Shown: piece by piece, positions 1-12,467 of the stretch | How the letters are laid out: each line of letters opens with the position of its first letter | Numbering within the stretch: the stretch's first letter is position 1 | Assembly (NCBI GenBank): GCA_964017185.1 | Contig: OZ024870.1 | Location: 32,139,621-32,203,620 of the forward strand | Length of the DNA: 64,000 nt | Direction: 5' to 3' | Source of the DNA: Rugalucina vietnamica | Taxonomy: Eukaryota > Mollusca > Bivalvia > Lucinida > Lucinidae | Translations under genes and position numbers: made by a program | The notes under the pieces: generated by a model | The model's database searches: none | Told to the model about the DNA's origin: nothing | What the model saw: the letters and a program-made list of their open reading frames with translations, nothing else

Positions 1-71
1 CTATATACTCAAATTTTTGGAGAAGAATATTTTAAATTGAAGAGGTCAGTGCAACAAGGTACCTAAGTTCA

Positions 72-1671
72 AAAGACAAAAGCGGCAAACATCCTAACAG
101 GCCTAATGGTATACCTGAAGAGCGCATTGAACAGATCAAAGATAATATCAAATCATTTCCGCATTTCTAGAGCAGATAATCCAAATAAGTTTTATCTTCA
201 TGAAAATTTAAATGTAAGGAGAATGTGGCTCTTGTACCTTAGCAAATATGAACCACAGGAATTGGAAAAGAAATGCGCAGAAGAGAGAAAATCAATCCTG
301 AAGTGAAACGCTGGCTCTATATAAAATTTTCAATATGAGTATTGAATGCCACGTACAGATACATGTGTTCCAAATGCGACCAGCTTGAATTATCCATTCA
401 AGATGCAGAAAACTCTAATGACCAAAACAGAAAGTCCCGGCTTGAAACAGAAAAGGAGATGCATCTCCGAAAGACTCAGGATGCATATGATAAGCTTAAG
501 TATTTCACTAATAAAGCTGTAGAAAATGATGATCTTGATGCATACACATTTGACTTTCAACAAAACCTTCCTGTGCCATGTGTCACCACAAGTGATCTAT
601 TTTATATGAGACAGTTATAGACTTACAATTTTGGTGTTCATGATTTAAAAACAGGTGATACATGCATATATGGGGCGAGTCTTCAGCACAAAGAGGCTCA
701 TCAGCGGTATGTTCATGCCTAGAACATACAATTTTAAGTAGGCATACACATGCAAATCACCTAGTATTGTTTGTGGACAAAATAAAAACAAAGCAATGAT
801 TACGTTCTTAACCTTATTGTGCGCAAATCCCGACAAGTCTTACAGACGTATCGATTATTACCACCTCATTAGAGGTCATACGTTCCTACTCAATGACGGA
901 GATTTTGCTTGGATTGAACAGAGAAAAAAAATGAGCTTCCCCAAGTACCAAAAGACTACATAAATATCATTAGAGATAGCCGTACTGTACAGCCATTCAA
1001 AGTTGTAGAAGGACAGACTATTAACTCATTTAAGCCTGGCGTCCCTTTTATGGGACATAGGCAAACAGCATAGCCCATGATGTGACGCCGCAGAACGCGG
1101 CGTCCCATCTGGGGCTATTCTGTTTGCTTGGAGGAATTTCATCGAAAAATGAAATAAAAATTAAAAATCACTCCTAACATCCCTACAAATGAAAGTGGAC
1201 TCACCCAATTGATAAAGATGGGAAAATCCATTCGTCAAATATGGGTTAAAGATTATAAAGTAATGGGTGATGTGTCAGTGAAACAGAATCTCACTAGTAA
1301 TTATAGTGAGAAAGTCTTAATACGGACAGTTATGTCGTTCTCATATGGATGCAGCGAAGAAATAGATCATGTCACAGGGACAGAAACCCTCGTGGAACAT
1401 TTCAGTGAAGTATGGTGTAGCTACACACATAACAATCTAGAAAGTTGGAACAAGGTTAAGTTGTTCAAGCTTGGGGTGTCACCCGAAAGAGAAGTACAAG
1501 GACAGACTCGCTATCAAGGCGGCAAAGTACTCGTACAAGGACTTAAACAATTTAATACAACGGTGCCTTCTAAGCAAGCACACATCTGACTTCTACAAAG
1601 CGCTACCATGTGAAGTCGTTGTTAACAGTGAACAAAATGACTCGGAGTATAAAGATACTCATGTGGATTAA
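72..1671 (+). pseudogene. Decayed transposase-like gene (DUF7869-like family suspected)
   Basis: Protein-like segments follow one another in different frames. One around 106-303 ends in ...NVRRMWLLYLSKYEPQELEKK. A second at 342-617 contains CSKCDQLEL and ends YTFDFQQNLPVPC...FYMRQL. A reading around 620-1020 includes LVLFVD and GHTFLLNDGDFAWIEQ-like pieces. A tail at 1471-1670 holds KYKDRLAIKAAKYSYKDL and DFYKALP. From memory, this order matches a mollusc/cnidarian family of DDE-like proteins with a D-x-C-G-G-Q-N-K-N box. The copy is broken by stops and frameshifts (near 170, 330, 770 and 1480), and a hairpin insert lies at about 1.06-1.13 kb. Around 775-785 the reading goes directly from FVD to K-x-K-x-K, so the Cys-Gly-Gly-Gln part of the box appears deleted. 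It is not functional. The coding nature is fairly sure; the family name is uncertain. Confidence 0.55.
1061..1127. repeat. GC-rich hairpin inside the transposase pseudogene
   Basis: GCAAACAGCATAGCCC at the left pairs with GGGGCTATTCTGTTTGC at the right, and GACGCCG pairs with CGGCGTC around a 5-8 base loop. The block interrupts the protein-like reading and is much more GC-rich than its surroundings, so it may be a small foldback insertion. Nothing in it is coding. Confidence 0.6.
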
Positions 1672-2470
1672 GTACATGTGTACTGAATACAACTTTCCAA
1701 CCACCACTTACACTGGATGCCTGCCTATTGTAAAAGCAGGTTTCGCATAATTTCCAGGTATAGACAAATCAATAAAAAGTAAGTGGCTGTCTAGAAATGT
1801 CGATCAGTAAAATACTGAGTGACAACATGCTTCTCACTAGATTAGTATAAAGCAAGGAAGACAGCATCATTTACACAGCTCACAGCTCAAAATGGATCTC
1901 AAAATATGATCTCAGCCATGGACCAAATCAACATTTATTTTCTCTTTTCCAGAATGGGATAAACCCCATTTTTGATTGGCCAATATAAGCTGGTTACCTG
2001 TGTTTCCAATATTGATTGTTTGCAAGCTGGAAAAAAGCAATTAATGTAGATTTGTTGAATAGTTTTTGTTGTATAGTTTTTTCTTGTTTCCTGTTCATTT
2101 TTATTTCCAAATGATGTTTATCATTCAATTAAGACAATTGATTAATTTTTTAAAGTTAAACTACAAAGAAAACATCTGGTTAGCTGAGTGAGCAGCTTTT
2201 TCTTAAAAGGTGACTACTCAGTAACATTAATATATATGCACATAAAAGGTGTAAACATCACACAAAAATTGACACCAACACAAGGAACCAAATTAACCAT
2301 AACAGAAGTACAGCCTTGGAACTGTTAGTAATTAAGTGATATACTCCTGGCTCTTCAAGTTCAATGAATATCAACATATGTGTATCTGTTTTTGATGTGA
2401 AAATAAGCAATGACCAGGAACATGCACAATTACAAATAAGCCACCTCGCCAGGGTTATTTATTGAGCTTT
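1672..2470. other. Non-coding, no recognisable feature
   Basis: AT-rich sequence with no long open frame, no clear inverted repeat and no family that recurs elsewhere in the window. Confidence 0.5.
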
Positions 2471-2571
2471 ACGTATACCCATGCTCTGAGGTCCGTTCGT
2501 ATACCCATGCTCTGGCGTCCGTTCTTATACCCTACTCTGGATCCTTTCGTCTACCATACTCTGGCGTCCAT
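2471..2571 (+). repeat. Degenerate tandem repeat, about 4 units of 24-26 bp
   Basis: The unit TATACCCATGCTCTGGCGTC is repeated about four times with drift. The same words (TATACCCATGCTCCGTCGTC) occur on the minus strand at the GACG-rich end of the element near 50.9 kb. This is therefore probably a relic of that element's end, amplified in tandem. Confidence 0.6.
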
Positions 2572-2788
2572 CACTATATCATTTCCAATGGAAATTTCGA
2601 TTTTAATGACGAAAAAATTCTCTATATATTGCACAGGCATGGGCAAGTTTTCGTAATGTACAAGCACTGTGTGCGATTGTTTCTGAATTTCTTGTGGAGT
2701 GTAACCAAGTTGCCGCTAAGTTGTGGCTTTACTTTTAATTAAAGTTTCGTGAACGTTGGTAGCATGTTCAAAAACAATAAACAATAAT

Positions 2789-3024
2789 TGAGCCGCATCG
2801 TGAGAAAACCGGATTTTTGCCTAGGCGAAAACAAAGGCGCAGATCAGCTTCGCGGTAACCGCGAAGCTGATAAGCGCCTTTGTTTTCGCTACTCGGATAG
2901 TGCAATTCCTCCTCTACTTAAATCCAAAATTTCAAGCTTCTAGCTCTTTTCTGAGCTTGTACAGGCCGGTTTGTGTCGGACCTGGTCGGAAACCCCGAAG
3001 ACCGGTTTTCTCGCGTCGAGGCTT
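2789..3024 (-). mobile_element. MITE, TGAGCC/GGCTCA family (236 bp)
   Basis: Termini are TGAGCCGCATCGTGAGAAAA and its imperfect complement TTTTCTCGCGTCGAGGCTTA. A strong central palindrome (AGCTTCGCGGTAACCGCGAAGCT) is flanked by CAAAGGCGC/GCGCCTTTG. The element interrupts copy A of the duplication and is absent from copy B near 8533. At least nine relatives lie in this window. It has no coding capacity and is therefore non-autonomous. Confidence 0.85.
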
Positions 3025-4140
3025 ATATGTGTCAGATACAGGCTAGACCGTTAATTACAAATTTATTAAACTCTGTACCTAGCAGAGTTTTTGTTGCCTT
3101 CAAATCCTAAAGAAATTTACTTGACACTCTCGTTTGAAATTCAATAAAATAATGCAGCTGTCGATAAGCTAGTTACTGAAATGCAAATTAAAAACGTGAC
3201 TGTTCTGCAGAGCTTCAAAATTACGTCTACCGCAGCCTAGCCGATCCACGAGAAACCCTATTTTAAAGTTCTCTTCGAGACAACAACAATTAAATAGAAT
3301 CTGCATAGTTTTACACTTTGAATGCCGTTTCAAGCTAATCTGATTTGCAGGTACAAATAGTTCTCTAGGTCTTGTAAACTTTGATAATATTATAATGTCT
3401 ATGCCTTTAGAAGTCGACCGCTTTATGTGATTTTGGACTTTTCTTATATTTCTGAATGTTCCTCACTTTAATATTTGGTGGTACCAAAATAAATATATGG
3501 CTGTTTCAGTCAAATTAAACCATTGTTACCCACTTATAAGGTTTGGACATCTCGTATGGTTTATTTTATCTGTGAACGCAATGGTTATTTAAACATTTTT
3601 TAGATTTTTCCTCGTCATTGCTTACACTATCTACTTGCCATTAACTAAAGTCAATTACAGAGGCCATTAAACTTTCGCCATTTTATTACATATTAGGTCA
3701 ATATGCATCGATTATTCCATTCAAGATCTATGGTCATGCGTGCAAAGTCAGAAGATTACTTATCAAAAGAAATGATTGCCTTTGATCAGACATCCCGTGG
3801 ACTCCTTAAATATCTTCACAACAATTAGGATCAATCACTGATCGATGGAAATCTCGTTACGCGTCAGATAAAATTACTTTTTCTTCCACCTAACATCAAG
3901 TAATCACGCTCATGTAAAGCGAAAAAAAAAACAAGAGGATCGGTGGACATCGTAATGCTCACCTGGAACCTGATATTTATTCTAACATGTCTTTCTAGCC
4001 AAATATCTTGGGTAAGATATCGAAATTGTATTTCAAACCCATATGCGACTACGTAGCCTAAAAATTGTCATATGAAATTGTTCAAAGATATTCTATACTG
4101 GGAATAAAGTTCAAATTAGTTTCTGATGTGCATGGTGGCA

Positions 4141-4935
4141 TATTTCTCACCCATCAGAGTAAAAGAATCGATGATGGGATTGAGGCCGAGACAAGGAAAT
4201 CTCAGGTAAGTTATCAGTCGGCAGAGCCACGAACGAGACTCGAATAATCTGAAAACGAGCCTGAGATTTCTGTGTTGAGGCCTCAACACCATCATTGATT
4301 ATTTTTCTCACCCATCACTTAAAGCATTTTGACTCTGAATAGGTACAGGTGCTGTTCAGGCAGCGATTTGGTTTGGTTTTGCATGAAACAATAAGCAAAT
4401 TAACCAATAATTTTGTATATGCACTAACCTTACAAAAAATTCAATCAGCATTTTGTTTTCTGCATAAAATTCTCAGCAAAATTAAAGACAGGTGTCAACT
4501 GTCAGTGACAAAAATGAACTTGGAGATGTTAATTTCAGGAAGTTAACAGAAGAAATTGTAGTCTGCTGCTTTAATAAAAATCTCAAAAAAACTTTATGCA
4601 CAAAACAAAATGCTGATTGAATATTTTTTAATGTTAGTGCATATGCAAAATTATTTTTTTTATTTTTTTTTTTCATTGGTTAATTTGCATATTGTTTCAT
4701 GTAAAATCAAAATGACTGCCAAGCCTATACAGAGTCAAAATGATTAAGTGGTGGGTGAGAAAAATAATCAATGATGGTGTTGAGGCCTGAACACGGAATT
4801 CTCAGGCTCGTTTTCAGATTATTCAAGTTTCATCCTCGGCAGAGCCTCGGATGAGACTTGAATAATCTGAAAACTTGCCCGACATTTTCTTGTCTCGGCC
4901 TCCACCCCATTATAGATTCTTTTTATCCAGGCATC
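4141..4935. mobile_element. Foldback element with nested hairpin arms (about 795 bp)
   Basis: Almost the whole element is palindromic. The left arm 4141-4480 pairs with the right arm 4560-4935, leaving a loop of roughly 80 bp. Each arm is itself a hairpin: GAGGCCGAGACAAGG...CCTGAGATTTCTGTG...GAGGCCTC at 4180-4290, with its counterpart at 4778-4905. Copy B lacks the element (near 9920), so it inserted after the duplication or was lost from B. TTTCTCACCCATC recurs as an internal direct repeat. No transposase is encoded. Confidence 0.8.
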
Positions 4936-5516
4936 TGATCGGCATTCAATAGCACCCTTACTAGTGTCATAATTTATAAAACAGAGAACTTCTGCCCCGT
5001 TGCTGTGTGCCAAGTTTCCATTTATGTCGGCTTGAGGAGCAATTTAAATTTTATGACCATATACGGACAGGGCGGTTAGCATTACGGCATCATGATTTTG
5101 TGACTAAGAAAAATTATGGAAACTTTCTTTTCCAAAGAGGCTTCATCGACGGCTGATAGTTCCCGGTGCCCAGCATGTTTCAAAAACAAACATCACTACC
5201 ACTTAGCATGCGTGCTCCCAAATATGAGAACATGTCATTACTATCTGTAATATTAAAACAAGATATTTCAAAATTCGATTCTGAAAGATAGACTTAGACA
5301 ATATTATTATCATCATGCTGATCTTAAATAATTTTATTTAGATGAAACACAGACAAACAGACTTTTCCTGCTTAAACATGCATTTGGCATACTAAGTCAT
5401 TTAGATCATAACGAAACGACAGAATGTTGGCCTAACGTTTGGCAAAATGTTACGAAATGTTTTATTAGTTCATATGTACTACAATAGTAGTATTCCGTGC
5501 TCCTACCTTTTTATAT

Positions 5517-6584
5517 CAGAATTCTTGTGGTTGTGCCGTGTGGCGCCCTAAAAAGTCTCCCCGTACATCCATTTAATGCTCTTATTTTTCCAATCCTCAG
5601 GGATTGCTTGCAATCAGTTTGTATTTTCCTATCTCTAACTACCACAACTCTTCGATACCGTATTGAAGGTCATTAGTTGACCGTCACTCGTATCTCGTTG
5701 TATAAGCAATTCTTACGTTTCTATCCATGGACTTGTATTAGACATGGACCTGAGATGTGGGTTTCGGTTATACCTTTTTTCTTTCATTCGAAAGATTTTG
5801 CATAACGATTTAGTGCATTATCTATTCTATAATAGATTATAACTTGAATGTTAAGCAACAGTCTGCATGCTTAGTTTTTAACCAAATCATGGTTGATAAC
5901 TATGCTGCCTTCTTTAATTGCACGCTGGTGGCTCGGGCATCAGACTCTATGATGGCCCCGACTTAAAGCTATTCATTTTAGTTGGTTGGGGCCGGAGCTT
6001 CTTGTCTGTTGCTTGGCCCACCGGGGTCCAACTGGTGTTTTTCTTTTGCTCCGGAGTTAGTAGGTTATTCGGCGCCCAGGGATCTCCATCGTAGGGCAGC
6101 TTAATCAATCTGTGAGTCTTGGTTTTTGATTCATCAGGATGTTTATCATGATTTATTTGTTTGTTCTTGATAATTCATTGACTAGTTAGAGATTCACCAC
6201 GAGGACCGAAGAACTAACTAAATGTTATGAACCACTGCAGAAGCTGAGGGTGAGGTTAGGTACCTGTAAAACCGGTTTAAGCCCGCCAGTAACTTTGTGT
6301 TACTGATCGTTCCAAGTCGATACTTCTGTGGTGGTTCTTTTTGTTTTATGTCTTGGTGTTTAAAAAAAATTTGTGCTGTTGGCGCCTTATGTATGTTTTC
6401 ATATTTTTTAGTTAAGTTAAGGTAACTGAGTGGCCACCTATTGGGAAAATAGCTGCTCATTCGGCTTACGATATGTTTCATGGTATAAGTACCTGATTGT
6501 TAGTTTGGTTTTTTCCCACCTCGGTTTATGGAGAGGGAATCTTTTTCTGATTGTGCCTTTTCCTGATCTTTGCCTACTTGTACC
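5517..6584 (+). mobile_element. YLDD retroelement, 3' fragment (copy 1)
   Basis: Bases 5834-6584 match the 3' part of the element at 35.0-38.6 kb, from the end of its RT reading frame (TATAACTTGAATGTTA) through the tail ending GATCTTTGCCTACTTGTACC. Comparison with copy B, where the site reads TCCTATAGTTTTAAA near 10508, shows the insertion flanked by TCCTA on both sides (5511-5515 and 6586-6590). That suggests a short target-site duplication. The 5' portion 5517-5833 does not match the other copies by eye. It is a dead fragment. Confidence 0.7.
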
Positions 6585-6607
6585 TTCCTATAGTTTTAAA
6601 CGAAAAA

Positions 6608-6772
6608 GTAAATGACTGGGCAAGGCGGTTCTTACGAGTACCCGACAATCTATGTTTTGGAGCAAAAATAAGAAAAAATAGGTAAATCCCTGCAAACCCC
6701 AGTTTTGCTATATAAAAGTGGGGTCTAGGGGGTAGGCTATACATGTCAAGGACATGTTTTCCTGATGGCATA
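6608..6772 (-). mobile_element. Hairpin MITE of the GAAAACATG family, partial
   Basis: It shares GCGGTTCTTACGAGTACC, ACAATCTATGTTTTGGAGCA and the terminal GGACATGTTTTCCTGATG with copies at 8045-8325, 8566-8829 and 58.4-58.9 kb. It is only one arm of the element. Confidence 0.65.
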
Positions 6773-6861
6773 TGTACAAGGGCACACAGCATCTTTGTTA
6801 CTAATATATGTACAATGTACCAACGATTGTATCAGAAAGTATCAGGTTTGGCTTTGACATT

Positions 6862-7097
6862 TGAGCCGCCTCGTGGGAGAACCAACAATGTGGTTTCCGT
6901 ACAGGTCCGACACAAACCGCCCTGCACAAGCACAGAAAAGAGCTAGAAGCTTGACATTTCGGATTTAAGTAGAAGACGAATTGTACTATCGGAGTAGCGA
7001 AAAAAAAGGCGCTAATCAGCTTCGCGGTTACCGCGAAGCTGATCTGAGTCTTTCTTTTCGCCTATGTAGATTGTTGGTTTTCCCACGAGGCGGCTCA
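6862..7097 (+). mobile_element. MITE, TGAGCC/GGCTCA family, with known empty site
   Basis: This is a near full-length member. It has TGAGCCGCCTCGTGGGAGAA at one end and TTCCCACGAGGCGGCTCA at the other, with the central AGCTTCGCGGTTACCGCGAAGCT palindrome. The paralogous site in copy B (12893) is empty: GATATTTACT there versus GACATT-element-TTTACT here. The comparison implies duplication of only TT (or TTT) on insertion, which is unusual for a known superfamily. Confidence 0.88.
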
Positions 7098-8044
7098 TTT
7101 ACTGTAATACTTCACTGGACCAATGCTTGTGTCTGACCTAGAATTTTCAGTCGATCACAAGATTTTATTATTAAAACGTCTGAAACTATAGATTTAAGAA
7201 GTCAAAAATAGAAATGTATCGGAATTACCATCTTATAGCATAGGTTTTGCATAAAGATATGTGAAACTTTGTCTACTAAAGTTATCATTATGCCGAAAGT
7301 GCATGCGTTCAAGACATTTGATCTGAGTTCGTTTTCTCTTCCTTTTGCCTATTGTCACATTCGGTAAGGGCGTTAACATTTATAAAGCCCAAATTTATGT
7401 AAATCAGAAAGACGGATTTTTTTCCAGTCTTGCAGGTAAAAGACAGTCACAAACATGTCCTAAAGCAGTCTAATGTGAGTTCAAATCAAATCCAGATCCT
7501 ACAACTGGTTATGGTGTTAGCTACCGTGAGCATAAAAAATTCAAAGCCTCATAATATAATGGTCATATGTGTGTCGTTTTAGTATGAATACATCCATGGC
7601 AGATTGGAAGAGGTTGACTGTTACCAAGATACACATCCACTGACAATGGAGTAAGCGTTGGCGACTAAAGACTTCGAATGTGTTGTTTTTCTGTGAAATA
7701 TTTTTAAATTGCTGACTCTCAGATGAGCTATCGTTGCATTGTTGGCTTTATTTTCTTTGACTGAAATGCACAGAAATGTCAATGAACTCGGTATAACATG
7801 AAACATAAAAGATTTATAACACCGAAAGTGTACATATATGTACATGTTACATGTACCACGTTTCAAGTATGTGAGTGTGCCTGGCGTGCTCTATCTTCTA
7901 CAGACAGTGTGCATGATTCAAGAAGACGCGATATAAGACTAAGAGAGACCAGTTTTCTTTATTAACACAAACTTGAAGGTCTCAATGTTACCTTCTTCAG
8001 CTCAATACCTTTTCAAGATTTATAAAGCAAAACATTTCTGTTAC

Positions 8045-8325
8045 ATCCGGGGAAAACATGTCCGTGAAAGTTATACCCCCTCAAACCCCACTTTTAACAG
8101 TAAAATTGGGATATGCAGGGGTATATCTATTTTTCTTAATTTTGCTCCAAAACATATATTGTGGGTACTCGTTAGAACCGCCTTGGCGAGATGGTTCTAA
8201 CGGGGTACCCACAATCTATGTTTTGAGCAAACTTAAGAAAAATATTAAACATTTTCTGCTGAAAATTTACATTTTTTAGAACTTAAAAAATCTCTGTATA
8301 TTGCATGGACAAGTTTTCGTAATTA
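8045..8325 (+). mobile_element. Hairpin MITE, GAAAACATG family
   Basis: The ends are GGGGAAAACATGTCCGTG and CATGGACAAGTTTTCGTAAT. An internal near-perfect hairpin at 8160-8213 pairs GTGGGTACTCGTTAGAACC with GGTTCTAACGGGGTACCCAC. It lies at the junction between the two copies of the segmental duplication and may have been involved in the duplication. Confidence 0.65.
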
Positions 8326-8565
8326 TATGACCGAGATCAGTGATCTTTGTTATTAGAGACTGGAAGTTCTCAGCGCTACATTCTTGAGCTTATGAAGCAA
8401 AACATTTCTGATAGTAAGCACCGTGTGCGATTGTTTCTTATTTCCTTGTGGAGTGTAAACAAGTTGTGGCTTTACTTTTAATTAAGTTTCGTGAACCTTG
8501 GTTTCATGTTCAAAAACAATAAACAGTATGTGACTGATCTTGGCTAGACCGTTAATTACCAAAGT

Positions 8566-8829
8566 CATAACGAAAACATGCCTATGCAACATACAGAGAT
8601 CTTTTAAGTTGTAAAAATTTAAAATCTTCAGTAGAATTTGTTTTTGTTATTTTTCTTATTTTTGCTCAAACCATAGACTGTGGGTCGCCGAGGCGGTTCT
8701 AACGAGTACCCACAATCTGTGTTTTGGAGCAAAAATTCGAAATATAGGTATACCCCTGCATACCCCAGTTTTTCTTTATCAAAGAGGTGTTCAAGGGGAT
8801 ATACATTACACAGACATGTTTTCGTGATG
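8566..8829 (-). mobile_element. Hairpin MITE, GAAAACATG family (264 bp)
   Basis: Inverted ends CATAACGAAAACATG and CATGTTTTCGTGATG surround the same GGTTCTAACGAGTACCCACA segment seen at 8.2 kb. The corresponding position in copy A (about 3057) has no element, so the insertion is clean. It is non-coding. Confidence 0.75.
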
Positions 8830-10522
8830 TATTAAACTTTGTACCTATCAGAGATTTTGTTACCGAAATTTACTTGACACTCTCGTTGAGATTCAATAAA
8901 ATAATGCAGCCGTCGATAAGCTAGTTACTGAAATGCAAATTAAAAACGTGACTGTTCTGCAGAGCTTCAAAATTACATCTACCGCAGCCTAAACCCTATT
9001 TTAAAGTTCTCTTCGAGACAACACCAAGCCAATAGAGTCTGCATATTTTTACACTTTGAATGCCGTTTCAAGCTAATCTGATTTGCTGGTATTAACAGTT
9101 CTCTTGGCCTTGTTAACTTTGACAACATTAAAATGACTATGCCTTTAGCAGTCGACCGCTTTATGTGATTTTGGACCTTTTTTCTTATATTTCTGAATGT
9201 TCTTCAATTTAATATTTGGTGGTACAAGGTACAAAAATAAATGGCTGTTTCAGTAAAATTAAAGCATAGTTACCAACTTATAAGGTTTGGACATCTCGTA
9301 TGGTTTATTTCATCTGTGAACACAATGGTTATTCAAACATTTTTTTTTTTAATTTCCTCGTCATTGCTTTCACTATCTACTTGCCATTTTCAATAAATGT
9401 AAACAAAAGTGACTTGCAGAGGCCAATAAACTTTCGCAATTTTATTACATATTAGGTCAATATGCATCGACTATTCCATTCAAGATCTATGGTCATGCGT
9501 GCAAAGTCTGAAGATTACTTATCAAAAGAAATGATCGCCTTTGATCAGAAATCCCGTGGACTCCTTAAATATCTTTACAACAATTAGGATCAATCACTGA
9601 TCGATGGAAATCTCGTTACGCGTCAGATAAAATTACTTTTTCTTCCACCTAACATCAAGTAATCACGCTCATGTAAAGCGAAAAAATAAGAGGATCAGCG
9701 GACATCGTAATGCTCACCTGGCAACTGATATTTATTCTAATAATCAATTTGATACATGTCTTTCTAGCCAAGTACCTTGTGTAAGATATTGAATTTGTAA
9801 TGTTTTCCCCAATCCGAACCCATATGCGACCACGTAGCCGTAAAATTGTCATATGATTTTTTTCAAAGACATTCTATACTAGGAATAAAGTTCAAATCAG
9901 TTTCTGCCGAGCATGGTGGTGTATATCAAATTACTTGATCGGCAAAACGTGATGTAAATTCTATGGCATCCTAGTGTCATGATTAATAAAACAGAGAACT
10001 TCTGCCACTGTTGGTGTGTACCAAGTTTCCATTTATGTTCTGGAGAAGTAATTTAAATATAACTAAATATGGACATTCCGGTCTTCCTGTTTTGTGACAT
10101 AGAAAAAGAAAATAAATGAAAATATGAAAACTTTCTTTCGCCAAAGGGACTTCGGATTGACAGTCCCCGTTCTCAGCATGTTTCAAAAGCAAACATCACT
10201 ATCACTTAGCATGAGCGCTCTCAGATATGAGAACATGCCATTACTATCTGCAATATTAAAACAAGATCTATCAAAATTCGATTCTGAAAGACAGACTTAG
10301 ACAATATTATTATCATCATGTTGATCTTAAATAATTTAATCTGGATGAAATGCAGAAAAGAACAGACTGTTCCTGCTTAAACATGCATTTGGCATGCTAA
10401 GGCATTTTGATCATAACGAAACGACAGAATGTTGGCTAAACGTTTGGCAAAATGTTAAGAAATGTTCAATTAGTTCATATGTACTACAAAATAGCAGTAT
10501 TCCGTGTTCCTATAGTTTTAAA

Positions 10523-12467
10523 TGATGCACTGAAAACCATTTATGGACCAAAGAGTTCTGGGGCCACCGCATTACTCAGTGCAGATGGAGTGCGATTCTC
10601 ACAGATAAAGAGGATATCTTGAAAAGGTGGGCAGAACATTTCAATAGTGTGCTGAATCGACCATCAAGCATCAATGAGGATGCAATCGACAGACTTCCAC
10701 AAATAGAGTGCAATGTTATGTTAGATGAATTACCAACTGTCATGGAAACAAGAAAAGCAGTTCAACAACTGTCATCTGGCAAAGCTCCAAGGGCAGATGC
10801 AATTCCTGCAGATGTTTGTAAGGCCGGGGGGCTACCCATGGCATGGAAACTGATAGAGTTGTTTCACTGTATGTGGAGGAAGGAGGCTATCCCACAAGAA
10901 TTTAAGGATGCGTCCATAATCCACCTAGTATACAAGTGGAAAGGAAATCCACAAGTCTGTGACAACCACAGATCCATCTCCCTCCTATGCATTGCTGGGA
11001 AGATACTGGCAAAATTCTGTTGAACCGCCTGAATGTTCATCTTGATCAGAAGGGACTTATCCCAGAAAGTCAGTGTGGATTCAGAAAAGACAGAGGGACA
11101 ATAGATATGATCTTCACAGCAAGACAGCTTCAGGAGAAAAGCCAAGAACAGAATGTAGATCTATACATGTCTGTCGACCTCACCAAAGCTTTTGACACAG
11201 TTAGTCGTGATGGACTCTGGAAAATCATGGCCAAGTTTGGCTGTCCACCCAGATTCATAGCAATGGTGCGGCAATTTCATGATGGCATGCAAGCACGTGT
11301 ACAAAATGATGGAGAGTTCTCTGAACCTTTTGAGGTAACGAATGGGGTCAAACAGGGCTATGTTATGGCACCAACACTACTCAGCCATGCTCATGGATGC
11401 TTTTCAGGACAGTGACACTGGTTTTCCAATCAGGTACCGTTTTGATGGCAACATATTCAACCTTATAAGGTTGCAAGCCAAAACTAAGGTGCAAACTGAT
11501 GTGCTAGATGAGCTCCTCTATGCAGATGATATGGATAAGAATGCCAGCTCAGAGGCAAAAATGCAAAGAATCTTGGATCAAGTCTCACAGTCATGTGATA
11601 ACTATGATCTCACAATCAGCACAAAAAAGACAGAGGTTGTAAACCAACTAGCACCTTGAAAACCGTACAATATACCAACCATCACTGTGAATGGACAAAA
11701 ACTGAAAGTTGTTGATAAATTCACCTACCTGGGAATCACTTTTTCCAGAGCAGTGCACATTGATGATTAGGTCACTGCCAGAATTGCAAAAGCCAGTGTG
11801 GCATTTGGAAGACTCCGTGCAATGTCTGGGAGGGAAATGGAATCAAGCTCGACACCAAGCTGAAAGTCTACAAGGCTGTGGTACTGCCAACCCTCTTGTA
11901 CGCATGTAAAACCGCGTCATGCAAAAAAGAAGCTTAACCATTTCCACTTAAGCTGTTAATCAAGTGACAAGACACAGAGGTCCTGAAGAAAGCAGGAATG
12001 CAAAGCATGCGTACCGTCTTAAAGCTAGCACAGCTAAGGTAGACTGGCCATGTTATAAGAATGCCTGATGAGCGACTTCAAAAGAAAGTCTTCTATGGAG
12101 AACTACAAGAGGGAAAGCGCTCTCAAAGTGGCCAGAAGAAACGCTACAAAGACACCCTCAAAGCCTCTCTGGAGGATTTCGACATACCAGTTGGGTCTTG
12201 GGAACAGACTGCACAGGTGCGATCAAAGTGGCGAGGTCTCATCAACAAAGGAGCAGCTCTCTATGAAAACAGAGAATCTGTGAAGCTGAAAGAAAGCGCA
12301 GAGAACGCAAAGCCAATACCAATGGTCCATCACATTGACTTGCTCTACTTGCAACCGATAGTTTAGAGCTAGAATTGGCCTAGTCAGCCATCAAAGAACT
12401 CACCAACACACACGAACCTATTCAAGAAATAATGATGGTCTTTCTCATTAGTGAGAGACGAACGGCC
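10523..12467 (+). pseudogene. LINE reverse transcriptase, 5'-truncated and broken
   Basis: This is the remains of a non-LTR retrotransposon polymerase that copies its own RNA into nicked DNA. The N-side RT region is at 10619-11020 (AVQQLSSGKAPRADAIPADV, then a NHRSISLL box). The middle at 10987-11415 has FTARQLQEKSQEQNVDLYM, DLTKAFDTVSRDGLW and GVKQGYVMAPTL. The catalytic LLYADDM lies near 11515-11535 and the thumb (TYLGIT, VTARIAKASVAFGRL) at 11720-11820. A C-terminal segment at 12061-12366 has RMPDERLQKKVFYGEL and ends near a degraded C-x2-C finger. Frameshifts or stops occur near 11020, 11380, 11660, 11770 and 11930. The endonuclease domain is missing. AGTTTTAAA at 10514-10522 and again at 12468-12476 is a 9-bp target-site duplication, and copy A shows the uninserted site. 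The clade is not certain (RTE-like or a related EEP LINE). Confidence 0.9.

Larger units (their letters stand above)
2607..7970 (+). repeat. Segmental duplication, copy A
   Basis: This block aligns in order and orientation with 8283-13870. Clear anchors are 3115-3230 with 8865-8985, 3670-4010 with 9440-9790, 5160-5500 with 10130-10490, 6830-6860 with 12865-12895, and 7500-7910 with 13430-13850. Unique aligned parts look roughly 90% identical by eye. Copy A carries insertions absent from copy B: MITEs at 2789-3024 and 6862-7097, a foldback at 4141-4935 and a retroelement fragment at 5517-6584. No convincing gene was found in the shared part. Confidence 0.85.

Noticed and set aside
4349-4676. 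Opposed 64-65 codon frames in the 0.8 kb foldback
   Set aside because: They are the same sequence read from the two palindrome arms, which explains their similar peptides.
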